DNA of 64,000 nucleotides from Pictodentalium vernedei (Eukaryota > Mollusca > Scaphopoda > Dentaliida > Dentaliidae), in assembly GCA_031216915.1 (NCBI GenBank), contig CM062289.1, positions 449,196,866 to 449,260,865 of the forward strand. The letters are read 5' to 3'. A program made the translations under genes and the position numbers. The notes beneath the pieces are model-generated. The model had not been told where the DNA came from and searched no databases. It saw only the letters and a list, made by a program, of their open reading frames with translations. This document shows, piece by piece, positions 22,347 to 32,867 of this stretch (the stretch's first letter is position 1; the number at the start of each line of letters is the position of its first letter).

Positions 22347-22630
22347 TTAACTGGTAGCGTGCTAAGTTTCTTTTGGTTGTCAGAATTCTGTTCACATATT
22401 ATTGCCTTGTTACAATTAATGGGAGAGTGCCTATAGACTGTGTATGGTGGTGGGGTGCCTATAGGCACTCTCCCATTAATTGTAACAGGGCAAATCCGCC
22501 CAGACTTAATAATATCACATCAAAAATTCATTGAAGTAGCCTACATCCACAGTATATGACGCCTTCTAGCTCTGGTGCCCACACTTCAGGATAAAGCTCC
22601 AAAATGGGCTTCCAGCACTCAACCAGTTAA
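22347..22630. mobile_element. TTAA-type MITE, family G, large-loop hairpin
   Basis: TTAACTGGTAGCGTGCTAAG to CAGCACTCAACCAGTTAA. The palindrome arms TTGCCTTGTTACAATTAATG...CCTATAG and complement are perfect except one base, with a 22-bp GTGTATGGTGGTGGGG loop absent in other copies. Confidence 0.9.
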
Positions 22631-22730
22631 TTAAAATCTCTTTGTCCAAAAGTAAGCCGTGTTAGCAGTTTATGATGGAAATCCACAAAATAAATGGGTT
22701 ATATAGTCAATTTAATTCAAATCGCCTTTT

Positions 22731-22795
22731 TAGAATTCGTCTTGTTGGGATGACCATTTTCGACATTCGTCTTGTTGGGATTCGTCTTGTTGGGA
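22731..22795. repeat. Inverted stray units of the 14/15-bp minisatellite
   Basis: TTCGTCTTGTTGGGAT three times, complementary to the array at 21358-22172. Between them lies the family G MITE. Confidence 0.85.
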
Positions 22796-22829
22796 ATAAA
22801 CCCATGCATATTCCTGTAGAGTAGTATAA

Positions 22830-23060
22830 AAACACAGAAGCTGGCTTTTTACATTTTACTCCAATCCGTTTCAGCAATTAATTATTATACTCTCATGAAA
22901 CCCATTTAAAAATAAGAAAATGGCGTTTTCACCATCATTTGATGTTCTGTAACTTTTTTTCAAAACATTTTGACAATGGTGTGCGCATCGGGGCATATAA
23001 TACAGACAATGTCCTTAGCATTAGTATTACAATCTAGGAGGTATAATTCATATTGATGAG
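22830..23060 (+). repeat. Repeat family DD, partial copy
   Basis: AAACCCATTTAAAAATAAGA, TTTTCACCATCATTTGAT and TCTGTAACTTTTTT match 2320-2395 and 45798-45860. Confidence 0.75.
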
Positions 23061-23945
23061 ATATTTTCGATAGTAAAACCCCGTAAAACGTGAACAAACG
23101 ACGTAACTGTCAGTACCCATTGGCTGATCGTATCATTCAAACTGAAATAAGATGAATTTAGAAGACAAATCAACTGTCTATGCATAAAATTAAATTCAGA
23201 AAGAATGTTTTCGAGTTTATTGGGTGCAGACTTTTCAAAACCATCTCCCCGGCTGCCCGTTCATTTCAAGGGGGTCGTAACGCCTCACCACATTTCGGAT
23301 TCGATTTCTGTGCACTTGGGGGTGTGAAATTAACTTTTTAAATTGGGATATATTTAAGGGAACACTTTGTGAGATGCCTTTCAATAATTTAACTTCTAAT
23401 TTGACACTTCAGCAAAGACACTCGATGACACTTTCTCAAAGAATGATGAAGATTCCTTGGCAACAACAAACATAAAAAATTCACAACGAAGCAGTTTTTC
23501 GCAGTAATCAAACACAGTAAAGGTTGAATCTACACACTCCAGAACAGCAAGAACTGCGGCACAAGATGGGTTTATGAATGCAAAACGAAAAAATCCACTA
23601 CAATAAAATTGTTCATTTTGTATTATTATTTATCATGCCACCTGTTTAATTTGACCAATCAACGTGCTCTATTGACATCGGTGGACTATGCGATATTAGG
23701 TTATTCAATGGGGAACCGATTATTCAATGGGGAACCGACTATCGGATTGAGTCCATACACTGCCAGTGACCGCGCATGAGCCCATACACCCCCTCTGCTG
23801 GGTGCCATTTCTTCCGAATTTTTTTTCCCACCTCAAGTTTTCACCAATTTTCGTGCATACAAAAGACAGTTTCCTGATAAATATTCCAAATGAGGCGATT
23901 TGTTTGTTTTAATTAATTTATTATTTAATTCGTTTGGTGGCATGA
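23060..23945. other. Unassigned
   Basis: Only a short tandem TTATTCAATGGGGAACCGA (twice, 23701-23740) stands out. Confidence 0.45.
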
Positions 23946-23952
23946 TGCATAC

Positions 23953-24095
23953 GTTACGGGACGTTTACTTGCCAGGTATAGCGTCATGTGAGGCTGGGCG
24001 CTTTCAATATTGGGTTCAGCCTACGGCCCTGTCTAATATTAATCTCACTTCGCCTCACATGATGCCATATCTGGCAAGTAAACGTCCTGTAACTT
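23953..24095. repeat. Inverted repeat, 42-bp arms, 57-bp loop
   Basis: GGGACGTTTACTTGCCAGGT...CATGTGAGGC pairs with GCCTCACATGATGCCATATC...CGTCCTGTAAC. A few mismatches. Confidence 0.82.
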
Positions 24096-24177
24096 ATAAT
24101 ACCTCTCGAGTTTTGTGAAAGCGTGATTAACTTTAGTCTACAGTTCTCAGAAATGATGAGGTACATACTAGAGAAGT

Positions 24178-24735
24178 TTTGATTTTTTTCATATTCTGTT
24201 TCGGTTCGGTTTCAGGAAAAAAACAAGGTTTCGGTTAGGGTTTTCTATGTTTTAAGAACAGATAATAAATGACCTTCAGGCTCCATCACTTGCAAAAAAA
24301 CATGCAATCATTTGCGCGACACCATTCACCACAAAACGTCCAACTTCTCTTCGATCACTGTTAGGAATTCTAGGGGATCAGTTACTAAATACGGCAAGCC
24401 CTTTCCGCTCTTGACCAGGCACTGAGTCAATAGGAAAAGTGAAACCGAACTCCATTCACATATTTTCTTAGTATTTCTCATCGAATCTCAACTTACGTTT
24501 CAATACAGTTCGTTGTTTCAATGCGAGATGCGGTGACAGGAGAAGGTTGAACATAAATTTGGGTAACAAATCGTCGTTTGAGTGTTAGAATGTTCTATGT
24601 CCCTATGGGACCCCTATATAGACGCTTCCCTATGGGACATAGAACATTCTAGCACTCAGGCGACGAAATGAATAGAGTTCCAATTAATCTGCGTTGTGCT
24701 CTCATTGTCATATTGTCTCCCTTATTGATTCGTCC
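24178..24735. repeat. Repeat family CC with a nested X hairpin
   Basis: The segment GGCACTGAGTCAATAGGAAA...GGTGACAGGAGAAGG is the reverse complement of 32873-32995. The hairpin at 24564-24665 interrupts it (stem base AATCGTCG, tip TGTTCTATGTCCCTATGGGA). Confidence 0.65.
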
Positions 24736-25199
24736 GGTCATTATTTTCAGGGAGATGCAAAAGTTAGATTGTTGGCCTATAGTGAAACAATAAATTGGGT
24801 TCGATTCCTCCAACGCACCACCCTCTACCGATTTTGCGTCCAGTGCGCGTTGCAGTCATGCCGTTTCTCGGGGTTCAGATTGCTCTCATACACCAGCCCA
24901 ATCTGTACGCGACCAAGGGAATCACACACTACCGTGCACCGTTCTTAGTGAGGGAGAACGCACCCGTGAAAGGCAAGAAAATATTCACAGAACCGATTCG
25001 AGATTCGATTCGTTTATCGATTAATCGTAGGATCCTACCTACTCAACACGGTTACATGAGACAGGAAGCACCGCATTCAGGGGGTCACATAATCACACAA
25101 CATTTGAACAACTTGAAAAGACTGCTTCAACAGATGTTCAACTTCAGTACTGGACACGACATCAGTGTATGCGTTCTCTAGCACTTAGGTCCTCTCTGA

Positions 25200-25755
25200 C
25201 AAATATATTAGGTCCTACCTGACCAGTATATTACGCCTTTAATCGAAAACTATTTCCAAAAGTGGAAAATTGTGAAGAAAATGCGATGCGTGTTTATGTG
25301 AATTTAATTTCTTCATAACAACAGATTTCTTGCATGTGATTGGTCGAGATGAGTTTTCCATACCTCGATAAAAGTGTTGCCTATATTTACCATGTTGTTG
25401 GCGCCGAAAACTACATTGGGTTAGTTTTAAACAAAAGGTTAATGTACAAAGAACAAAAATTGGAAATTAGATAATTCACTCCGAAGAAGCATAGAAAATC
25501 GTCCAAACAGGCGACTTTTTTATTGTATTGAAAACATACGTATTATATACGTTTTAGACTTGTCAGTACACAATGCAAAGCCACGCGTTTCAACATACAA
25601 CTCACCGTGTAGAAGGTGGTATTCATTCAACAGTTACGTTTGTCAGCTCATGATAAGGAATTCGGATCTTAACGGTTGACTGCTGAACACCTTAGCAATT
25701 TCTAAACCAGTGCAAAATATCTCGTAAAATGGTCTATCTGAGCTTCTGTGTTTTG
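25200..25755. other. Unassigned
   Basis: Short doublet AGGTCCT...GACAAATATATTA / AGGTCCTACCTGACCAGTAT at 25187-25235. Nothing else supported. Confidence 0.4.
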
Positions 25756-26024
25756 TTAACCCTTTACCTAACGTAACGCCAAAACCGGCCAGCGCGATTC
25801 TCAAAAATCGCCAATTAATTTTCACTATTTTTTTCATTTTTTGTCTCAAAAACATAGGTTATGACCCCTCGTTGGAAAAAATAGGTTATGACCCCTCGTT
25901 GGAACGAGCTCGTTCCAACGAGGGGTCATAACCTATGTTTTTGAGACAAAAAATGAAAAAAATTAGTTATTCAAGAATTATTTTTGCAAGTGTCGTCTGC
26001 TTTCTACGTTAGGTAAAGGGTTAA
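25756..26024. mobile_element. TTAA-type MITE family A, with duplicated arm segment
   Basis: TTAACCCTTTACCTAACG at the left and ACGTTAGGTAAAGGGTTAA at the right. The core is GACCCCTCGTTGGAACGAGC and complement. The block ATAGGTTATGACCCCTCGTT is present twice in the left arm only. TTAA flanks fit piggyBac-type targeting by family knowledge. Confidence 0.93.
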
Positions 26025-26367
26025 AACAAATACACCTTTTGGTAGGAGCAAGCATAATTTCAATGACTGCTCGATGCTTGCATGCCTTATAAGGGTGAGG
26101 TTCTTTCCGGGAACCTTTCAAAACCATTTTCAAGACCCATTCAGTCGATTGTTTAGACCATTCTAAATGCATATAGCTTTGAGTGAGATTCCTAATTAAG
26201 ACGACAAATATTAATTAACATCTGGAAACCGAAAGCAGAGTCTGTTCTCCGTCCCTGTAGTATACAGCAGGGAATCAAACTGACGCTTCGCTAATAGTGA
26301 ACAAAGAAAGTCGTAAAGTCTACACAGCCGTTTTTAGAGCCAGTAAATTCTTGTCTTCATTTATTAG

Positions 26368-26853
26368 AGAGTAATCGCTTGACTGGACTGGTTACGTGAA
26401 ATAATTCACGAGAGGTAAGGGACGTTGTACAAACACGAGTGCGTGAATGCGGAATCAAATGGTTTTTGCGCGCCGAAGGCGCGCATGGACGGTTTGGGGC
26501 AAGCCCCTTTCGACCCTATTTAGCTGTGGAATTTTTGTAATGTCAGGCCGTGGTAAAGGAGGAGAAGTTGTGGGAAGTTAGCGGCGCTTATGTCTTTTCT
26601 GCTTCTTTTTCAGAGGTGGAGGTTTGGAAGGAGAGACAGTGGCAGTTGGTGTTGTTGATGGGCTGCCTGATGGTGATTGGTGAGGTTTGTAAGGTCTGGT
26701 CCTGGTCGAGTATGGAGTGGTTGTGGGTGATGGCTGAGGTTTTTGCTGTGGTAGATTTCTGGCGTCTATTAGTTGCGCACGAGTGTTTTACAATATCGTC
26801 CCTCGCCTCGAATGAATTATTTCACGTAACCAGTCCAGTCAAGCGATTACTCT
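26368..26853. mobile_element. 486-bp inverted-repeat element
   Basis: A perfect 41-bp terminal inverted repeat begins AGAGTAATCGCTTGACTGGA and continues imperfectly to about 75 bp. The interior is unlike the hairpin MITEs: a GCGCGCCGAAGGCGCGC stem at 26468-26486, then an open frame on the minus strand. No clear target duplication. Confidence 0.88.
26578..26787 (-). CDS. Pro/Ser/Thr-rich reading frame with basic tail inside the inverted-repeat element
   Basis: Sixty-nine open codons run from the stop at 26788-26790 to a TAA at 26578-26580. The middle is rich in Pro, Ser and Thr (for example K-P-Q-P-S-P-T-T-T-P and S-G-S-P-S-T-T-P-T-A). The end is strongly basic (P-P-P-L-K-K-K-Q-K-R-H-K-R-R, then stop), like a nuclear-localisation tail. 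There is no ATG, so it would be the 3' part of a longer gene captured or retained by the element. It could be a transposase C-terminus, a host gene fragment, or chance. Opposite it, the plus strand reads M-S-G-R-G-K-G-G at 26539, which I treat as coincidence. Confidence 0.4.
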   Translation of the reverse strand, partial: NTRAQLIDARNLPQQKPQPSPTTTPYSTRTRPYKPHQSPSGSPSTTPTATVSPSKPPPLKKKQKRHKRR

Positions 26854-26890
26854 GTTTTTTACTTTTCATTATTAACGATAATTATATTGT

Positions 26891-27130
26891 TTAACCCTTT
26901 ACCTAACGAAACGCCCAGCGCTATTCTCAAAAATCGCCAATTAATTTTCATTATTTTTTCGATTTTTGTCTCTAAAACATAGGTTATGACTCCTCATTGG
27001 AACGAGCTCGTCGAGCTCGTTCCAATGAGGGGTCATAACCTATGTTTTTGAGACAAAAAATGAAAATAATAGCTATTCAAGAATTTTTTTTGCAAGTGTC
27101 GTCTGCTTTTCATATTAGGTAAAGGGTTTA
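26891..27130. mobile_element. TTAA-type MITE family A
   Basis: TTAACCCTTTACCTAACG to TTAGGTAAAGGGTTTAA. The core has CTCATTGG on one arm and CCAATGAG on the other, where other A copies have CTCGTTGG/CCAACGAG. Confidence 0.92.
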
Positions 27131-27424
27131 AAAAACAAAAAAAAACAAAACAATGAAGACCCCATTACATCCACGGCAAAGCATCTTCGTTTGCACGCAT
27201 GGATACATGACACAATTGTTGATTGCATAATTCACTTCTGAAGTTATCGTTTATAATCAAACCGGGAAATCCCAGTAAATCACACTTTGGAAAGTAATAA
27301 TTTAATTTATTTGATCGACACGAGCGCGTTCAAAAGAATAATATACGAAACACAAGGGTATCTTTGCTTAATGGAAATTATGGTTTTGGTCGACTTACTT
27401 TTTTGCAAATTCGCGGCTTATCTT

Positions 27425-28107
27425 TTAACCCTTTGAAACCCTGAGAGGCCGCTTTTCCGACCTAGGAACACGATACGTCATAATATCAGAAAGTATGGTG
27501 GCTGCTAAGTGAATGCGAGGGTCGAGCAATCAATATTTGCAACGTGCAGCCCGAAACTGTACGTTGAAAATATTAATTGGCCTCCCCCCAGATGGAGTCT
27601 TCCCACTAGACCAATTCCCCTTAGACCAACTACATAGTGTTTCTGATTAAGGGTTGATTAAGGATAACTAGGAAAACAATTATTTATAAAAATCTGCCCA
27701 ACATCTATAAAATATCGACAAGCCAGAAAATGAGCAGACTATTAACTGAAAAATGAGGTCCCCAGAGGGTGAATTTGGTGATGCCACCCTGCACGGCAGG
27801 GTAGCATCGCTAAATTTACCCTCTGTGAACCTCAACCTGAATCAAAGTCTCAAACATAATCAGAAAGATGTACCCAGAGGATAAACTGGCCCACTGTATG
27901 GGATAGCATCAGCAAATTCCCCCTCTGGGGACCTCATTCTGCAAATGACAGACTGCTTATTCTAAGGGGAATTTGTCTTTTGTGAATTAGCCTCGTGGGA
28001 GTTAGTCTACAGGGAATTGGTCTAGTGGGAATGAACCCCCAGATAATGAATATGGACTCTTCCCATCGTTTCCATTGAATGGTTTTGGAATTTTCCACAA
28101 GGGTTAA
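27425..28107. mobile_element. TTAA-type MITE family D, split by MITE E
   Basis: TTAACCCTTTGAAACCC at the left and AAGGGTTAA at the right; palindrome TATTTGCAACGTGCAGCCC and partner. MITE E (27605-28035) sits in its right half. Confidence 0.82.
27605..28035. mobile_element. MITE family E, copy 2
   Basis: Ends CCCACTAGACCAATTCCCCT and GGGAATTGGTCTAGTGGGA. The interior matches 16097-16620, but the palindrome GTACCCTGCACGGCAGGGTA is better preserved. Confidence 0.88.
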
Positions 28108-28870
28108 AGATAGAAATAGTTTAAATAAAGTGTAAATTAAGGGATGGTTTACACTGCTTCAAAGAATAAATAAAACCATTTGACAAGTGCGTAATGATAA
28201 TTTCTTTGTTTCAGCACGCTCTCTCTCTCAAACGTGTCGTTAACTTGTCTGTGTTCCAAGAATGTAACGAGTAAGCCACAAACACAATTAAGATTATGCA
28301 TTCGGTTTTCGTTTCGCACGATAGTTGACAGGTAAAAAGTAGACACACAGGAGAGATGCTCAGGTCACAGTGCCACAACCTTTCTTCTCTATTACGTCTT
28401 GTTTGTCAAATTGAAACTTTTTTTAGCGAGAAAGTCTTTTGGCATCACTGTTCTAAATAGTTTCCCATAGGCGAGCATCATAACAATTATGTGAAAAATA
28501 TGATCGCATCACTTAAAATTAGATATTCAAATACCTTCATAAAGTACAGACCTTTACACAACTTTCTCTGGCGTGAAAACGTGGGGTCAGGCAACAAATG
28601 AGAGAAACATTTCAACAAGAAGTGCAGTACTATCCTTGAACCCATCTTGTCCTGGGAATTTCCAATAAGAATACACAAATAGTTAACTGCAATTTTAGGC
28701 CCAGAAAATACTCAGAGCATCTCTTTTTTCTAGTGGGATACTAAGCATTGATGTGAAAACATAAAAAATGCTTTTACAGTTTTCTCGAGCAATGAGGGTT
28801 TTTTTCTTGGAGTCTAATTTTCGAATATCACATCTTATCCGAGTGCAACATTTCATAGCAGATAACTCTC
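28108..28870. other. Unassigned
   Basis: Open frames of about 60 codons on the minus strand (28149-28346, 28487-28678) lack recognisable motifs. Confidence 0.4.
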
Positions 28871-28873
28871 AAC

Positions 28874-29435
28874 TAGGGCTGCATGATATTCAAAACTGAA
28901 TACCGGTATCGGTATTCAAAAAAATACCGCGGTATACCGGTATATCGAAAACTGTTCAGATATATGAACACAAGTATCACAATCGAGACTCGAGGCATCA
29001 GAGTCGGAACGAATTAGCATACATTAATGATGCGATTCGAAAAACCTTTTTCCAACGCAGACGATACCAAAATTTATTATTTTCAAAATTAATTTATCAG
29101 ATTTTCTCTAAAGATTTCAACAAAACTATATCATGCGACCACTCATTGGAACGAGCTCAACGAGCTCGTTCCAATGGGGGGTCACATAATATAGTTTTGT
29201 TGACATTTTTAAAAAATGATTTTTTCAACTGCTGAATTTGTATATTACGAGGGCACAAACAGACGATTCCTTGGATAAAGGATAATATTATTCATTCGGC
29301 GCTACAGTTAAAAAAAACTCAAGACATCTTGAAAATTAAATTGTGGGTAAATAAATAATGACGATAAACCGATATTTTTGTAATTACACCGGTATTCAAT
29401 CATTTTGTACACTGACACCCATACCTATTTTAACA
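28874..29435. mobile_element. hAT-like relic with TAGGGCTGCATGATA end, hosting MITE F
   Basis: The left end TAGGGCTGCATGATATTC and ACCGGTAT-rich subterminal repeats recur toward the right (GATAAACCGATATTTTTG, ACACCGGTATTC). The family F MITE 29044-29283 is inserted inside. Confidence 0.6.
29044..29283. mobile_element. Hairpin MITE family F
   Basis: CCAACGCAGACGATACCAAA; core ACTATATCATGCGACCACTC and GGGGTCACATAATATAGTTT. Confidence 0.85.
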
Positions 29436-29692
29436 TATATCACTGAAGCGATCGTTTGATTTTACCATATCCGTTCTGCATCAACGTGTCGACTACAAGT
29501 TATGAATTATCATTGGAATGAGCTCGTCAATCTCTTTCAATATGAGCAAGGGAGATTGCAAGCGGATGTTTGGAAAATGAGGAGAAAGAAAATGCTTTGG
29601 GAAAATCAGAAAATTACGTCAGACAAATAGTTAAATGATTTGCATTAGTTCTTTCCAACCAGAAATATTACACTTCATGTATATAACCAATT

Positions 29693-29954
29693 CGGGGGGG
29701 GGGGGGGGGGCTGGTTGCTCAGTAGGTAGAGGTACAGGCTGCAAGCCGAGATGCCCTCGGTTCGAATCCCACCTGCGGCAACCGCGTTGTGTCACCCTGC
29801 TTGTGTGGAGTTAGTATGCTGGGGAGCTGACAGTTGCTCGTCGTTGCTCGTTGGTTCTCTCCGGGTACTCCGGCTTCCTCCACCTGTAAAACTGTCGTGG
29901 TCATGATTAGCCATTGTGCAGAAATATGTGACCTTAAACACCAATAAATAAATA
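29693..29954 (+). mobile_element. SINE-I with a central deletion and 12-bp target duplication
   Basis: ATATAACCAATT at 29681-29692 and 29955-29966. The head has an intact A box (TTGCTCAGTAGG) and B box (GGTTCGAATCC), preceded by an 18-bp G-run. Sequence jumps from GCGTTGTGTC to ACCCTGCTTGTG, missing about 140 bp of the body. Confidence 0.93.
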
Positions 29955-30064
29955 ATATAACCAATTTATGGGAACAGTATGAAAATACTGATAACCTAAA
30001 TGCAGAAATACAATTTTGCATCAGTTTACTGTTCAACATCCGGAAAATGAAAAAGTCCTGTCAT

Positions 30065-30168
30065 GTGTTCGATCTCGTCCTCGCCCCATGTGTACATCAA
30101 GGTGCCATTCGCAATACTAAAGCACTGCGAATGGCGCCTCGGGACACTCAAAGGAGGGACGATATATT
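30065..30168. repeat. Hairpin, family X type, decayed
   Basis: TCTCGTCCTCG... and ...GGGACGATAT form the base, GGTGCCATTCGCAATACTAAAG the tip region. Confidence 0.65.
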
Positions 30169-30355
30169 GGAGGAAAGAAGACGAACCTCTCAATGGATAA
30201 GCCTTTTAGTAAAACTTCTGATTAACAATACATATAATAGTTAACATATATAAGCCTAAAGTCGAGTAAGCTCTACTTTGATGTTGTACACCAGGGACAT
30301 ATTCTGACGTTTGACAAATAGTAAACAAGACTGAAAGTTTGCAAAATCTGAGCAT

Positions 30356-30412
30356 TCGCTTTTTGTCAAGTGTCGTCTGCCTATTTAGGCAGACGACGCT
30401 TGACTAAAAGCA
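30356..30412. repeat. Hairpin with CAAGTGTCGTCTGCCT arms
   Basis: Arms pair almost fully around ATTT. The arm motif equals part of the right spacer of MITE family A. A close relative is 53550-53604. Confidence 0.85.
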
Positions 30413-30419
30413 ACTGTTA

Positions 30420-30970
30420 GGCCAACACGCCTTCAAACCTTTTATAGCGAAACAAATTCTTTCTTTCTTCCGGGGTCTGTACGAGTTGAACACTGAAGCA
30501 TACTTAAATATCAAGGGCTTTCAAGACTAATTGGCAAATTTCAAGGGCTTTCAAGGTAGCAAGAATCCACATTTTCCAGTTCAAGGACCACAATGGGCAC
30601 CTGCACTGGAAATAGTTACACTGATATAATTTTACATCTCTGAGTGGGAGATACCATTAAATATAGACACACGGCAATCCAAATCGATGGAAATTCTGTA
30701 TTCAGAGAGTATATTCCAAATGTTTACAGATCAGATTCCAATCTCAACAACACATGAAAATAACAAGATAATTTAATTCCCGTGAAAGCTCTCCAATTTT
30801 TGTTCTAATGAAGAATCTATTTACGCCGACCACAAATAGATCACATTTGATAAAGACTCAGTCTCCTTATCCGAGTCTATTGCCAAACAAAATATTTCCT
30901 TTGACAACGGAGATGAGAGCTAATTTCATTATGAATCGGCGCCATGTCCCAATCAATATGAAATTAAGGC
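30420..30970. other. Unassigned; contains a TCAAGGGCTTTCAAGG relic
   Basis: Two TTTCAAGGGCTTTCAAG blocks at 30510-30556 resemble the 20325/21130 element ends. This is the presumed 3' flank of the minus-strand exon at 30978. Confidence 0.4.
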
Positions 30971-30977
30971 GATGCCG

Positions 30978-31194
30978 TTAATAAGACAATACACCCTGCT
31001 CATCCATACAGACTGTAATGCTGAAGTGTTCCTTTCCACTTTTGCATCCCTTTGCCCGGTCCAGGTCAGCCTTCGCCTGCATGTGAGAGCATGTTTTACC
31101 TTTAATGCTCCAACAGCGTCCATAGGCATCGAGAGAACTTTCCTTTCCAAACGGGTTTCGAATTTCGTTGATGGATTGTCTGTCAAACCAAGAG
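30978..31194 (-). CDS. Candidate terminal exon of an unrecognised gene
   Basis: On the minus strand a textbook acceptor (CACTTTCTGTTTTGTCTGCAG, pyrimidine-rich) precedes 31194. After one base finishing an earlier codon, 71 codons run to TAA at 30980-30978. The sequence is strongly protein-like: it opens S-W-F-D-R-Q-S-I-N-E, has C-W-S-I-K-G-K-T-C in the middle and ends V-C-M-D-E-Q-G-V-L-S-Y. It has four cysteines, which suggests an extracellular domain, but I recognise no family. The other two minus frames and the plus strand also contain open frames, so composition and the acceptor decide. The upstream exon must end in phase 2 and was not found. Confidence 0.5.
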
Positions 31195-31282
31195 CTGCAG
31201 ACAAAACAGAAAGTGCAATCAGTACAGTACGGTGTTCACAAAAGTAAGTGGTTCCTGTCCTAGATCGAACCGCGATCTGGAG

Positions 31283-31508
31283 ACAATGCTTTCAAACTTT
31301 TACAATTGTATTTTCTGGAATTGTATTTTCTGTAACTGACTAAAATGAACCATTAGCATTTTAAAAGATCTGGCAATTTGCCAGCTGGCAAATTGCCAGA
31401 TCTTTCAAAATGCGAATTTGCCGGATCTTTGAAAATGCGAATGGTTCATTTTTACGCATTTAAAGTTACAATGAGAAAATACAAGTCTAGAAAATGCAAT
31501 CGTAAAAG
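31283..31508. mobile_element. MITE family K, copy 2
   Basis: CTTTTACAATTGTATTTTCT at the left and AATGCAATCGTAAAAG at the right. The core AGATCTGGCAATTTGCCAG has gained an extra partial arm (ATTTGCCGGATCTTTGAAAA). Confidence 0.82.
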
Positions 31509-31514
31509 TAAAAC

Positions 31515-32865
31515 TTCACCCCAGTTTCAACCATGACATCAGGCTTCTTTTCCCATTCGTACATGTGTGTGCAAGAAAAAAACGCCAAAGAGACACTGCA
31601 AGACAACGTTATTCCTCGAAAACGACATTTCTGTATGTGGTAGAGTTCCGAAATTATTTGAAATTGGATTGCGTTCAGCAGTAACAGTTTCGATATAGTT
31701 TACTGGATTAATCATTAGGTATCTGTAGGTACTCTCAAATAAACTGCCGATGATTCGATTCGAGTCTCTCGATAAAGAGTCGTCCAGAGACGATCGTGAT
31801 CCAGAGACGATATATGATATGTATGTCCAGAAACGGGTCTAGACTTCAATACACCATCTCGGACACCCACATGTTGGTAATAACCTATATGTAGGTAGTC
31901 GTGACCAAAATTGGTCTTGCTTGCCACCCCCGTCCTCCGCTACAGTCCGAGTCGAGTACCACAGGCCTCTATTTGTATGACCGATTGTTTGTGTTACGCA
32001 AGTAACAAATCTTGTCTCGCAAAAAGTACATAATTTCTAGCACGAGCGAATCGACACCTGGCACTCCAAATCAGAAGAAACTTGCCGCCCCTACACCCCT
32101 CCCTATCTTCATTTGTAACTATTCTTAAGATAGGATATTCATTGGATACAGCGAAAAAATAACAAACCTTTCGAAGTGGGAATAGCACAAAAGCTCAACA
32201 GAAGGAGAGAAGGGTCAAGAACATCGAGAATGTCCGCAGGAGGGAACCTGCAAAAAAACGCAATAGCGCAAACATATGGTAAGAAGGTGAAAATATCAGC
32301 ATTTATTCTACCTCACCAGACTGAAAATGGTAGGCACAGTGTTTCTGTGTTCGTAGCCAAATGAGAGTGCAAATATATTGGATATTCCTTGCAAGTCGTT
32401 AGTATATATGCGATCTGGAAGAGTTAAAGTTATTCGTGTAACAGCGGGATATTAACGACAAATTGTTGCATACAAGTGCTATGTGTCACTGTAAAAACTG
32501 CTAACCAGCTTATAAATTATACTTGAAATTCAATCAACCTGCAACTGTTACTTCCCGATCTGAAATGTTAGAGATCCACAAATTGGAGTCACTGACTTTA
32601 AAATTGAATTCCATAACTCACAGACTTGTCTAACAACGAAACTAACAAAGCCTTCAACATGTCGTCGGAAACAATTTGATTGATCAGTTCAGAAATTTAT
32701 CGAAAATTATTCTGTAATGATGTTAACCTGGGATGTTATCGCTGTATTTTCGAAGAAGACGATTAATCAAAACTGCTTGTGTGGAAGGAAATGACACGAT
32801 CGAAAACAACATGTGGGTGTGTGCAGGAAGAGTCAAGTGCGTGAATTTAAAATAACTTTTTAAAT
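31515..32865. other. Unassigned; one ambiguous exon-like patch
   Basis: 32172-32279 has open frames on both strands, with a GTAAGA donor (+) at 32280 and an acceptor-like TTTTTTTGCAG (-) at 32250. The two readings exclude each other, so no call is made. Confidence 0.35.
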
Positions 32866-32867
32866 TA

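Noticed and set aside
24795..25181. 128-codon open frame
   Set aside because: Has no recognised motif, and it includes a GATTCGAGATTCGATTCG stretch typical of the hAT-like MITE ends.
26539..26562. Plus-strand reading M-S-G-R-G-K-G-G, identical to the start of histone H4 or H2A
   Set aside because: It diverges at once and stops within six codons. The opposite strand has the longer protein-like frame, so this is most likely chance.
32172..32279. Exon on either strand
   Set aside because: Three frames look protein-like in both directions; purine bias explains this and no choice is possible.
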